Origin: Sphingobium fuliginis
GTDB taxonomy: Bacteria; Pseudomonadota; Alphaproteobacteria; Sphingomonadales; Sphingomonadaceae
Assembly: GCF_004152845.1 (NCBI RefSeq)
Contig: NZ_SEON01000002.1
Span: forward strand, 496,001 to 560,000
Reading direction: 5' to 3'
Length of the DNA: 64,000 nucleotides
The position numbers were made by a program, and so were the translations under genes. The notes under the pieces are model-generated. The model was given only the letters and a program-made list of their open reading frames with translations. It ran no database searches and was not told where the DNA came from. This document shows, in pieces, positions 35,001-42,849 of this stretch (its first letter is position 1; each line of letters begins with the position of its first letter).

Positions 35001-35264
35001 ATGCGGGGGCGGCTGCAGAAAGAAGGCGAGGTTATCCATATCATCTGCGATCGAATAACCGATCATGATGAGATGCTGCGATCAATCGGACGATCTGAGT
35101 TTAAGGTCACCCCGGGTCGAGGGGATGGCGCAAGCCATGGCGGCGGCCCTGATCCGCGCGACCCCGGCTTGCGCCATGGCCGCATACCCGCGTCACCTCC
35201 CTTTCATGTTAAGGAAAATCGAGACGAAAATATGGTGCCGATCCGCAGCCACGATTTTCACTGA
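32001..35264 (+). CDS. dnaE2: Error-prone DNA polymerase DnaE2 (ImuC)
   Basis: A 1087-residue C-family polymerase alpha subunit of the SOS mutasome; the start ATG at 32001 overlaps the imuB stop. The PHP domain comes first ([20 protein letters not shown]), then the palm with [11 protein letters not shown] and the catalytic acids [16 protein letters not shown] (about 370-385). Fingers motifs follow ([45 protein letters not shown]), then an OB fold ([20 protein letters not shown]). It inserts bases opposite lesions and causes damage-induced mutation. The last ~50 residues (after [10 protein letters not shown]) form a low-complexity tail longer than usual. A 657-residue open frame on the opposite strand is an antisense artefact. 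Confidence 0.95.
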   Translation: MARYVELQVTSHFSFLRGASSPEQLFSAAALLGHRALGFADCGSVAGVVRGWDAQKATGVRMIPGARVDLTDGRALLLYPTDRSAWSRLTRLLSVGKARGGKGCCLLDWADVANHAEGMIAILVPDLPDSATLASLLDLRNVFGRGAYMALSLRRRPDDLARIHALNAMARQAGVRSVATGDILYHTPEARPLQDVMTAIREKTTIDGLGFRRERYMDRNLKSPQEMERRFAAFPDAIQASDDIAAECRFDLGEIQYQYPYEQVMEGRTAQQALAALTDAAAKRMFPGGLPKAYRDQIEHELRLIGQLGYAPYFLTVNAIVAESRRRGILCQGRGSAANSCVCFMLGITSIDPIQHELLFERFVSGERKEPPDIDVDFEHERREEIIQWIYETYGRTRSALTAVVTRYRTRGAVAEVGKALGLPRDLTKMLTGLVWGWSMDGITDEQIESLNLNADDHRLKLTLELSRQLIGTPRHLSQHPGGFVLTQDRLDDLVPIEPARMEDRQIIEWDKDDIDALKFMKVDVLGLGMLGCMNRAFNLLEEHKGIKVGMADLQHDDPAVYAMIQRADTLGVFQIESRAQMSMLPRIKPKEFYDLVIEVAIVRPGPIQGDMVHPYLRRREGKEQPEYPKEELKAVLKKTLGVPLFQEQAMKVAIVGAGFTPAEADQLRRAMATFKLTGGVSHFYDKLVNGMVSRGYPKDFAERTFKQIEGFGSYGFPESHAASFAKIAYASCWMKHHHPDVFCAALLNAQPMGFYAPAQIVRDARQHGVEARPVSINHSHWDCTLEPARGRYKAVRLGFRQVRGLANIHGAAIVGARGPAPFESVEEVWRRAGVPRAAIERLAEADAFSCIAHDRRQGLWKVKGLGEAPLPLFAAADQREGKFSPEGLEAPVTLQPMTQGREVVEDYRALQLSLRDHPLSFLRPQLDQMQVVRCADLRSIRDGRNVEVAGVILVRQRPGSAKGVLFVTIEDETGVANGILWPDRFEIYRRQVMSASMIGMRGRLQKEGEVIHIICDRITDHDEMLRSIGRSEFKVTPGRGDGASHGGGPDPRDPGLRHGRIPASPPFHVKENRDENMVPIRSHDFH

Positions 35265-35407
35265 CTTGCAGATTATTGACCCTGACGGGTCATCGGGCAT
35301 GCCTCTCATTATGACCATAACTGGCCGCAATTCGACACGGCGGGTAATTTCGCGCGTTACCCTCACTGCAGGCATTTTCAGTCTTGTCGACAACGCATGA
35401 GGAGGTA

Positions 35408-36103
35408 ATGCGTGCGCAGACGCCTTTTGTGCGCTGGGGGCACTTCATGAATCTCGACCTTCTCGCTCACCACCACGCGGTGGCTGAATGGCGCGACCGC
35501 GCCATCCTGGAAGCTGCTCGAATGCTCAACCAGGCTGGTACTACCTGCCTCGCTGCCTTTGATGGCGAGATTTCGGAGGCCAGCATAGTGGAGAGTGCTT
35601 GGGATCCCGCGAGCTTCGCGAACCTGCGTATCGATCGCGCCATGCTCGCTTGTCTTCGTGTGGACTTACCCGCCCTGCTCACCCGCGCGGCACAAGAGTT
35701 AGCTCGTATCGTTCCCGCGCAAACAGATTTCGTCGAAGGTGCAAGGGAAGCGGCCGACAAGTTGGCCTGGCCAGAAGTTCAAGAGGAGGCTGGGACAACC
35801 GAATCATTGCCCGAGGAAGAATCGCCCGCCGCCGCGTCCACTTCTCGCGTCAGCAGGATTGGCCGCCTGGCCCAGACCTTATCCACCGCTCGGTTCATTG
35901 CTGCGGACACTGTCGTGCACCTATCCGGGACGGCCAGTCGCAGCTTCAAGGATCGCTCCGGCCTCGACGACCGCCTACGCAGTGCCGCCCGCAGGCGGAT
36001 AACCGAAGGTTGGATGGCCCTCATCAGCGAGCCACAATCCATTATGGCGCAAGTTATCGAGATCATTGATGATAGGGCCAACTTAGCTAGGAGTGCTGCG
36101 TGA
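35408..36103 (+). CDS. Hypothetical protein, first of a two-gene operon
   Basis: A protein of about 231 residues, start uncertain: ATG 35408 follows AGGAGGTA very closely; TTG 35384 and ATG 35447 are alternatives. The N-terminal half is helical (RDRAILEAARMLNQAG, CLRVDLPALLTRAAQELARI) and an acidic linker (EEAGTTESLPEEESPAAA) separates it from a basic C-terminal half (STARFIAADTVVHLSG, DDRLRSAARRRITEGWMALI). No membrane segment or known motif is present. Its stop overlaps the GTG start of the next gene, so the two products are probably made together. It sits downstream of dnaE2 with a 140-bp gap and ends before a shared terminator. Confidence 0.7.
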   Translation: MRAQTPFVRWGHFMNLDLLAHHHAVAEWRDRAILEAARMLNQAGTTCLAAFDGEISEASIVESAWDPASFANLRIDRAMLACLRVDLPALLTRAAQELARIVPAQTDFVEGAREAADKLAWPEVQEEAGTTESLPEEESPAAASTSRVSRIGRLAQTLSTARFIAADTVVHLSGTASRSFKDRSGLDDRLRSAARRRITEGWMALISEPQSIMAQVIEIIDDRANLARSAA

Positions 36104-37143
36104 CTAGCTTGATTGATCCCATAGTTCTGCGTGCCATTCCCGAAGCTGCGCGAATTGGGCTGGATAATAAGACGCTACACCTGTTCGGCTCGGTGATCCG
36201 TCGTTCCAATGGAACGATAGCTTATCACCTACAAGAGGCCGCGCCTTTGGCGCAAGCGTTTGGCAGCGCAAATCCGATGGGAATGGCCTTGCAAGGTGTC
36301 AGCGCTGCCAGCAGCGTCGCCAATAACGTGCAGACCGAGATAGTACGACAAGGGGTGGCGAGGGTACAACACGGCATCAAGCTGCTGCAACAAATGGGCC
36401 TTGCCAATCTGGCGCTCGGGGGTGTCGGACTGGGTGTTTCAGTGGCTGGCTTTGCTATCATGAACCATAAATTGGACGACATCGCCAGCCGGCTCGGCGG
36501 AATTCAGGATGGCCTTTCGCAGATCAGCGCTAAGCTGGACGTGATGCGCGCTGAGCAAGACCGCGCTATAATTTCCCGAATGCGCGGACTTACAAACCTC
36601 TTTGAGGAAAGCTGGGAACTCACCGACTTGTCCCGAGCCGAAAGCAGTTGGACGCGCATTTATCAGGACGGGGCCGATCTGGAGGAACACATCCTCGCAA
36701 AAGCGAAGATCGACGTGGCCAACATCATGGCCTTCCCAGAGTCAGAAGCGCATTTAGATGCCTTCGCCCTAGTCAGCGGACTTCGGATCGCCGCTCAGCT
36801 TGCAGCTGGCGAAGTGGAGAGTGCCCGCGCTCTCGAGCGTCGCTCCATAGCCGACTTGATGCGATTGACTGGTAAAATCGGCGTTGCTGACCTGCTTTTG
36901 CCCACTCTCACCGAGGTGCAACCCGGCTCTTTAGAGTGGGATCTCACGCGTATTTCGCGCGCGGAAGAACTACGTCCCACCATCGACCGCCTGCGTCAGC
37001 GCGAGAGCCTAATGGCCACTCGCACGACCTTCCTCCCCCTCTTAAAACGCCAGGGTGCCTCTCCGCGCGAATGGCTACAGATGGCTCGTAACGAGCAACA
37101 AGCGCCTGTCTTGGTGCTGGCAGAAGCTGAGGAAAGGGGATAG
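36100..37143 (+). CDS. Hypothetical protein with a glycine-rich membrane segment and coiled coil
   Basis: A 347-residue protein starting at GTG 36100, overlapping the upstream stop (GTGA). A hydrophobic glycine-rich helix (NLALGGVGLGVSVAGFAIM, about residues 105-124) is followed at once by a predicted coiled coil (KLDDIASRLGGIQDGLSQIS, KLDVMRAEQD). The rest is mostly helical. The arrangement resembles membrane-inserting effectors, but I recognise no family. Together with its upstream partner it could be a toxin-immunity or defence pair; this is speculative and based only on the operon structure and island context. Confidence 0.7.
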   Translation: MTSLIDPIVLRAIPEAARIGLDNKTLHLFGSVIRRSNGTIAYHLQEAAPLAQAFGSANPMGMALQGVSAASSVANNVQTEIVRQGVARVQHGIKLLQQMGLANLALGGVGLGVSVAGFAIMNHKLDDIASRLGGIQDGLSQISAKLDVMRAEQDRAIISRMRGLTNLFEESWELTDLSRAESSWTRIYQDGADLEEHILAKAKIDVANIMAFPESEAHLDAFALVSGLRIAAQLAAGEVESARALERRSIADLMRLTGKIGVADLLLPTLTEVQPGSLEWDLTRISRAEELRPTIDRLRQRESLMATRTTFLPLLKRQGASPREWLQMARNEQQAPVLVLAEAEERG

Positions 37144-37274
37144 ACGGCGGTCCGGAATGGGCGCGGCACAGCCTGGCCGCTGATGAATGTCGCGTTCTTC
37201 CTATCCGAATCGGTAGGATTCTGAGCAGTTTCACGTTGCGACCCGAAGGCTTGGCTTATCCAAGTTCTTCTACT

Positions 37275-37295
37275 GGGGCCGGCTCAGCCGGCCCC
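37275..37295 (+). terminator. Bidirectional rho-independent terminator
   Basis: Perfect 9-bp GC stem GGGGCCGGC / GCCGGCCCC around TCA, followed on the plus strand by ACTTTTCC. It separates the plus-strand two-gene operon from the convergent recombinase gene. Confidence 0.75.
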
Positions 37296-37306
37296 ACTTT
37301 TCCAGA

Positions 37307-39283
37307 TCAAGCAGCTTCCCATACCCGGTTTAAAATCTGAGCGGCCATCGCCGCTTTGTCCTGTGGAAGGAACCGCCCATAGTGCTTGGCTACCATCTCC
37401 GGCGTGTCCTGGATGGCATAGCTTGCCTGTTCATAGGAGCCGGTGTGCTTGAGGATGTGCGTGGCCAGGACGTCCCGTACATTGTGCGGCCCATGCGGCA
37501 GCAATCCCTTGATCGCACCTCTCCCGGTATAAGGATTGAAGACACCATAGCGCTGGATCACGAGCCTCCATGCCTCATAAAATGTGTTCTGGTTATATGA
37601 CGCGTCCCGGCTGTTCCGCTTGACCGTTTTGACGAAAAAAGTTCCAGGGTCTTCCGCGCCGTTCAGCAAGGCGAGACGATGCCGCTCGATGTAGGCGCTG
37701 ATATGGTCATAGAGGCCGCCGAGATCGGGCAGGACCAACCGGAAGGGCTTGCCGGCGAAGAAGGATGAATGGGCGTTCTTGAACGCGACGGCTGGCACAA
37801 AAACTTCCCAGCCATGGTCGCGCTCACTCCAGCGAATTTCGCCGCGCTTCTGTGCCTCAAGCTGCCGTTCTGAACGCGGTAGATGCCCGCGCGGGCAGAC
37901 CATAAGTTGCCGTAAATTCTTCTGTCGCAATCCAAGATGTAGGCCCAGGCGAATGAGAAGGTAGGAGCGAGCCACTTCCGCGGCTGCACGAGGAAACCGC
38001 CGCGCGTCTGGGCGAAGCTTCAAAATTTCATCGGCAATCTTCAGATACTCCGCCACCGGACTGGACGCCTCCAGGATCGGCAGTATCGGCTCAAACGGAT
38101 CACGGTGAATCCGCGCTACCCGTTCGATTTCCTTCACACGTGCTCCAGCATGGGCGTGAAGGAAATCGCAAGCGCCCTGCCAATCGCCACGCACAGCTTC
38201 GACTTCCTCAGCCGATATAAGGCCTTCGACGGGGACAAGACGGGAAGCAAGTTCTGGATGCTGACGCAGCCAGCCAGTCTCGGAACGGACCAACGCCATG
38301 GCATTGCGCAGCATGTCGCATTCCCAGCGAGTGAAGAAGCCGCGCCGCCGCTCACGCCACTGCACATACCAGTCCCAAACACGCGGAAAGATGAACATGG
38401 CGAACGACATGTCCTTGAGCGGCACACCATGTCCATGAACGGCCCCTCTGGGCGAGGCCGCCAGGGCACCAAACATGAGGCCAAAATGCTCGATCTTCTG
38501 GGCCGTCGTTTCCTCGTTCCAGACGCCGATGCGTTGGAAGCCGATATCCGTGAGCGTTGTGGTCTTGAAACGCACAAGCTCGGTCAGTTCCGACACCAGA
38601 CGAGGCGGCGCATCCACCACGCCGATATGATCAGCCTGGTCATCGAGATCGTCGGTCTCATCGCTCGCAACCGACGCTGTCATCTGCTTGCCTGTCAGAG
38701 AAGGAAACCGGATCGCATAGCGCAGCTTCATCGCCTGAGCCTGAAAGCGGCGATATTCGGTGGCGCCGGAGATCACGACGTTCTGCACCCAATCCAGGAT
38801 CTCCTTCTGCTCCTTGAGCGACCTTGAGTTAAAATCATCGGGCAGGTGCCAAGCCAGCCGCCGCTGCTCAGCTCTCGGCAGCCCCTTCACCAACAGACCC
38901 GAAGCCGCACGCGCGGGGTTCGGCAGCTTCGATTTGAAGTAACCCAGGGGCAAATCGTACCGCCGCTCAATTCGCGTTAGCAGCTCAAGGCTGGTCGTGC
39001 TTTGCGGGGTGCGGCGTCCCTCGACCCAAGATTGCAGGGTCGCCCGATCAAATTTCTCCCCGGGCCGAACAATAGAGCGGTGGAGTTGATAATAGCTCTC
39101 GGAAAAGCGCCCCAGATGGAGGACGAGCGCTTCGCGAAAAGAGGGGGGATCCACCCAATCTGTGAACATTGGAACCGGGCGTTCCACGATCGGCAAAGGC
39201 TTGCGCCCCCGCTTCGATGAGACAGATTGATCCCCGTCGCCGTTACTCCGGCGTGTTGTTCTTAGCATCGTCGAGATTTCCAA
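37307..39283 (-). CDS. Large tyrosine recombinase / integrase-like protein
   Basis: A 658-residue protein whose C-terminal third (about 440-650) carries the tyrosine-recombinase catalytic residues. These are an Arg in LHLGLRQKNLRQL, HNVRDVLATHIL (H-x-x-R) and the nucleophile region VAKHYGRFLP with Tyr. The N-terminal ~430 residues are unusual for simple phage integrases and include a possible HTH-like segment (KFDRATLQSWVEGRRTPQ). Enzymes of this size occur in genomic islands and Tn554-like elements. It is single here, not part of a three-recombinase set. It probably mobilised part of this island, but no tRNA or clear att repeat was found beside it. Confidence 0.8.
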   Translation of the reverse strand: MEISTMLRTTRRSNGDGDQSVSSKRGRKPLPIVERPVPMFTDWVDPPSFREALVLHLGRFSESYYQLHRSIVRPGEKFDRATLQSWVEGRRTPQSTTSLELLTRIERRYDLPLGYFKSKLPNPARAASGLLVKGLPRAEQRRLAWHLPDDFNSRSLKEQKEILDWVQNVVISGATEYRRFQAQAMKLRYAIRFPSLTGKQMTASVASDETDDLDDQADHIGVVDAPPRLVSELTELVRFKTTTLTDIGFQRIGVWNEETTAQKIEHFGLMFGALAASPRGAVHGHGVPLKDMSFAMFIFPRVWDWYVQWRERRRGFFTRWECDMLRNAMALVRSETGWLRQHPELASRLVPVEGLISAEEVEAVRGDWQGACDFLHAHAGARVKEIERVARIHRDPFEPILPILEASSPVAEYLKIADEILKLRPDARRFPRAAAEVARSYLLIRLGLHLGLRQKNLRQLMVCPRGHLPRSERQLEAQKRGEIRWSERDHGWEVFVPAVAFKNAHSSFFAGKPFRLVLPDLGGLYDHISAYIERHRLALLNGAEDPGTFFVKTVKRNSRDASYNQNTFYEAWRLVIQRYGVFNPYTGRGAIKGLLPHGPHNVRDVLATHILKHTGSYEQASYAIQDTPEMVAKHYGRFLPQDKAAMAAQILNRVWEAA

Positions 39284-39461
39284 ATTTGATGGTCATTATC
39301 CAGCTTGGGCTGGCGACGCCTGCGATGCAGGCGCAGAGGCATGACGGCAAAGCTTTGCCTTCAACGTACCCCGAATTGATGAAGGCAAATTCCGCGACCG
39401 TGGTCGATCACGCTCTGACAGACTTCAGTACGTTCAATCTACGCTGGAACTTACCTCGAGG

Positions 39462-39893
39462 CTAACGAGAGATGCCGGCCGTCATGCCCCGCAACCTACC
39501 TTCTAGCCGCTGGCGTGAGGAATGCAGCGCGGTCAGCCGTTCGGCCGCCTCATCTTCATCTACGACCATCGCTTCGCGGACCGCTTCGCCCGATCTGAAG
39601 GTGAGCATCTTTAGCACCAAATGCCATCGGCCACGATGATCGACGGTCACCGTCGCCGTCCCGTGGCACAATAGGGACCGAAAGGAGTGATGTACGTTCC
39701 ATTCGGCAAGTGATTTAGCTACGCCCTTCCCCTCGGCCGCGAACGCACCATTTTCACTCACCAATTCGCCCAACGCCGCGAAGCGCTGGCCGACAAGATG
39801 CGGCAGGCTAACCGGTTCGCCGCGCCCAGGAATTTCCGATAGCAACAGGAGCGCTTCGCTGACGGCTGCCTCGGCTCGGGCGAATTCGTCCAT
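39462..39893 (-). CDS. Hypothetical protein
   Basis: A 143-residue protein from ATG 39893 (MDEFARAEAAVSEAL); the in-frame extension to 39980 has no SD and an unlikely composition. An N-terminal helix is followed by alternating strands (GTATVTVDHRGRWHLVLKML, VREAMVVDEDEAAERL). I recognise no domain. It lies upstream of the recombinase gene on the same strand, 178 bp away. Confidence 0.6.
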   Translation of the reverse strand: MDEFARAEAAVSEALLLLSEIPGRGEPVSLPHLVGQRFAALGELVSENGAFAAEGKGVAKSLAEWNVHHSFRSLLCHGTATVTVDHRGRWHLVLKMLTFRSGEAVREAMVVDEDEAAERLTALHSSRQRLEGRLRGMTAGISR

Positions 39894-40408
39894 GGCGCGT
39901 CCTCGCCATAAATTGACGTTGCTCCAAATTGACGGCCATGTGTCAGTCGAAGGTAGCGCTGAAGGGGTGATAGCAAGCACCGTTCGGCCTTATTCTTCAT
40001 TTCTTGCTAAGCCGTTAGCTCTGATCAACGTTCAGGTTGAACAGTGCCTCCGAGGCAGGCTAGTTCATGATGCGCCGAATGTCCAAAAATTCTGTTGAAT
40101 AGGCGAAGCGGACCACCACGAAAGCAGGTTTGCCACAGCGAGGACAACTACCAGGTCATGCGTCGCCCGGGCGCAGACGACGGCCGGGTGTTCTCGCAAC
40201 GTCCACAGGTCCAAACGTTTAACGCGGCGAGGGTAACCGACTGGGAGCTTGGCGCCTTTCACCACCCAAGTTTATCAAGTTGACGCTGGATCACCCCGTG
40301 CTTAAATCTGATACGCTTCGCCGCTTGCCACCGATGCGACTTGCTCATGCGCCTCGCGTACCAGCAGCAGGGATGCATTTCCCCACCAGGTTGCCGGCTC
40401 GATCAGCT
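39894..40408. other. Intergenic region, no recognised features
   Basis: About 515 bp. Several short frames on both strands lack ribosome-binding sites and coding character. I see no palindrome, tRNA or att-like repeat. It may contain decayed sequence near the recombinase. Confidence 0.4.
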
Positions 40409-40984
40409 TCATACGGCTTCCACCCCGTTGAACGCCAACCAGCTGGCAAGCGCTTCAGCCGCACCTGCATCGGAGCAAGTGTCACGGGCGTGCAGCCCAA
40501 ACCCATTCGCAGTCAGCCGCCGAGCTGGCACCAAGATGTGGACATGGGGTTCATTCGCGGAGCCCGCCAGGAATGGCGCATGCAGGACGAGGACAGCGGC
40601 AAGTTGCAGCTCGCGCACGAAGTAGCTCAGTGCCCAGGCGCGGACCAGTTCCCAATCGGCATGGAGAGGGCGGTCGGCATCGAGAATGATGTTGAACTGG
40701 GCATAACCATTCCGTTCGATCACGGGCTGGGTAGCATCATAGCGTTCGAGCAAATAGCTCAGGTCCGCATATTCCCCTGGCGCACTGCTCGGAAGGAGAA
40801 GGTCATGCCGAGCCGCCTGATGGCCAGAGGGATTGAGCTTCGCCAACACGGGGGCGGCGATCCCGATGCGCGCGCCGTCGGTCTTCCAGTACCAACGCAT
40901 GTAGCGAAACTGGGGATGGCCGGGCCAATCGAGATAAAAGCAAGACAGTTCCTCAGGGCCCGACTTCGATTTCTTCTGGGTCAT
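40409..40984 (-). CDS. Small HUH/MobA-like protein
   Basis: A 191-residue protein. The segment VLVLHAPFLAG-SANEPHVHILVPARRL followed by GFGLHARD resembles the MobA/MobL relaxase core, where P-H-x-H-hydrophobic is the HUH metal site. The rest of a relaxase (a conserved N-terminal Tyr region and a helicase or primase domain) is absent, so it is either a stand-alone nickase-like protein or a degenerate one. Its start overlaps the stop of the upstream gene (ATGA). No oriT-like repeat was recognised nearby. Confidence 0.55.
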   Translation of the reverse strand: MTQKKSKSGPEELSCFYLDWPGHPQFRYMRWYWKTDGARIGIAAPVLAKLNPSGHQAARHDLLLPSSAPGEYADLSYLLERYDATQPVIERNGYAQFNIILDADRPLHADWELVRAWALSYFVRELQLAAVLVLHAPFLAGSANEPHVHILVPARRLTANGFGLHARDTCSDAGAAEALASWLAFNGVEAV

Positions 40985-41478
40985 GCGACATCCCTCCTGG
41001 TCGGCTCGATCTCGGCCGCACTAGGCCGCTGGAATGAGTTCGGCAGCATCGGGGGATTGAGGAACAGCCCCTGGCTGTCAGCCCTGACGGTGAAGGCTTG
41101 ATCTTCATGCGCGGGGACAAACCAGACCTGTCCGCCCAAAAGGCTTTGCCGGTAATCCGACAGCCACTCGCCTTCGCCGTGGAAAAGAATATCGAAGCTG
41201 CAATGATATGCGTCGAACCGAACGAGCAGAGTGTCCATGCCGTAGAGGTCACCGATCTGGCCGAACAGCTGCTCCCCCAGGGGCCGAAATGCCGACGTAC
41301 CAAGGATCAAGAGGTTGGCTTCCTGAAGCAGGAGCGCTCCACCCCCAAAGGCCGGATCGAAGCTGACAGGGCCGCCGATTTCCCAAGCGACCTTGATCAT
41401 CGCGCGCTGGACTGCGTCACGGACGAACGGGATTGTTGGCGCACCCGAGCCGGGCTGCGCGTTCATCGAGCTAAACAT
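40981..41478 (-). CDS. Hypothetical protein in operon with the HUH-like gene
   Basis: A 165-residue protein starting MFSSMNAQPGSGAPTIPF. It has beta-rich segments (NLLILGTSAFRPLGEQLF, TLLVRFDAYHCSFDILFHG, GGQVWFVPAHEDQAFTVR) and a C-terminal tail RPSAAEIEPTRRDVA. No known motif and no signal peptide were found. Its stop overlaps the HUH-like gene's start by four bases, so it is likely a functional partner. The function is unknown. Confidence 0.65.
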   Translation of the reverse strand: MFSSMNAQPGSGAPTIPFVRDAVQRAMIKVAWEIGGPVSFDPAFGGGALLLQEANLLILGTSAFRPLGEQLFGQIGDLYGMDTLLVRFDAYHCSFDILFHGEGEWLSDYRQSLLGGQVWFVPAHEDQAFTVRADSQGLFLNPPMLPNSFQRPSAAEIEPTRRDVA

Positions 41479-41619
41479 ATTTATTATCTTCCTTTTAGGG
41501 GCGCGATCCGCTGAGCTTGGACGCGCATCACCCCAAGATTTTCATCTCATCTGCTCAGTCACCTGAGCTCTTCTCATCCGATCGAAACCGCTGCCGCTCG
41601 GTGTCGGCAACGCTCGTCT

Positions 41620-41979
41620 TCAATCGTCTTTTGGGTACCGGAGATTAAGCGATATCATCGGCCGCCCGAGCGGTTTTGTGAAACCGGCCCCATGTTTCTC
41701 ACAAAGGGTGGCATAGAGATAATTACCGACCATGAGCTCGCCAGCAGCGCCACACTCTTGGCACATGCGGGTCGAACGCTGCTCAGCGGCTGCAATGAGC
41801 GGCGCTGCCGCTTGGTCAGGCCGATCGATATAGACTCTCAGCTCCCCGAACTTCTCTTTGGCTTGCGTCACTCTCACCGAAATGCCAGCCGAATGCAGAT
41901 CGGCCAACAGCTGGCGAAACAGCGGTCGCCATCCAGCGGGAAGGTACGATTCCCAATGCAAATTCTCGTCGTGGCTCAT
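41620..41979 (-). CDS. Hypothetical protein with a short Cys-Cys motif
   Basis: A 119-residue protein: an N-terminal helix (LPAGWRPLFRQLLADL), a V-T-Q-A-K-E-K-F-G-E-L-R-V-Y strand, then CQECGAAGELMVG and TLCEKH, which may bind zinc. This pattern is common in small accessory proteins of unknown role. The start overlaps the stop of the upstream gene (ATGA), so the pair is co-translated. Confidence 0.65.
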   Translation of the reverse strand: MSHDENLHWESYLPAGWRPLFRQLLADLHSAGISVRVTQAKEKFGELRVYIDRPDQAAAPLIAAAEQRSTRMCQECGAAGELMVGNYLYATLCEKHGAGFTKPLGRPMISLNLRYPKDD

Positions 41980-42512
41980 ACGAAGTTTCCTCCGATTTCC
42001 GCGACCCAGCGAAGATCGGCGATCCGCAAGCCTGTCGCAGCAGAGACCGGATCACCAAAAGGTGCTCCAGCTTCCTCTGCAACGCCGGTCGACCGAATGC
42101 TGAAAAAGCAGGGGTCGAGATCCCTATCCCGTGGATCTGCGACTACCCACAGCGGCGAATCGAAGTCGGCAGACCAGAGCCGCAGGCCCCGGTGGAGGCG
42201 GACCTCGCCGGCCCGAGCGAGGATCAGCGAAAGATAATATGTCTTCCGCCCCGAGGTGTCGCGCCCTGGCTCAAGGATAAGGATGTCCGTTCGTATCTGA
42301 CGGACTGCCTCGATCAATTTGCTGAACGAAATTTCGCGACGCCAGTGACCAAGAACGAGGCCGGCCCGATCACTGTAACAATATTGGCTCAGAATCTGCG
42401 GGAATAGCTCATCGCAGGGCTGAGTGGCCCAGCCCCCCATCTTGGCAAGCGCGCACACGGCCTCTTCGCCGTCCGAGATCCGCTGCCGATCTTCTTCATT
42501 CACATATACCAT
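41976..42512 (-). CDS. Hypothetical protein
   Basis: A 178-residue protein starting MVYVNEEDRQRISDGEEAV. It contains helical and strand segments (ISFSKLIEAVRQIRTDILIL, TYYLSLILARAGEVRL, SPLWVVADPRDRDLD). There is no recognised domain, signal peptide or membrane helix. It is first in a two-gene operon with the short CxxC protein. Confidence 0.6.
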   Translation of the reverse strand: MVYVNEEDRQRISDGEEAVCALAKMGGWATQPCDELFPQILSQYCYSDRAGLVLGHWRREISFSKLIEAVRQIRTDILILEPGRDTSGRKTYYLSLILARAGEVRLHRGLRLWSADFDSPLWVVADPRDRDLDPCFFSIRSTGVAEEAGAPFGDPVSAATGLRIADLRWVAEIGGNFV

Positions 42513-42849
42513 ATTAAGTCTCTTCGACTTGGCGCGGAGGCGGCTGTCCTCCGGCGTCCGAGGAACATTTCACTTCTCAGCGACAGCCAAAATTCCCCCG
42601 CTAAACCTATCAAACATCCTGCTTCCAGCAGCCGCCCTGCGGGATTGATTCCAGTGCCGCCTTTCCGAGCATCTAGGCAAAGCTTAGCGACACTAGGACG
42701 AAACGCCAAGGCTCTGTTTTCATGGGCCGAAACTGTGACGACCGACTTTGTCGTGGGCGCATTCATTAATGACATGACAAAGCATTTGCGCTTACGGCCA
42801 GCGATGCCGTGCGCTGACGAGGCAGCTCGCGGATGGGGGATAGTTAAGA
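42513..42849. other. Divergent intergenic region
   Basis: 337 bp between a minus-strand hypothetical operon and the AddB-like gene. It must hold both promoters. I saw no clear palindrome, LexA box or additional gene. Confidence 0.45.

Noticed and set aside
33093..35066. A 657-residue minus-strand open frame inside dnaE2
   Set aside because: The plus strand has all DnaE2 motifs; the antisense protein is His/Arg/Leu-rich without a fold signature.
29496..35264. imuA-imuB-dnaE2 as a novel system
   Set aside because: It is the well-known SOS mutasome with its expected LexA box; only the ImuB insertion is slightly unusual.
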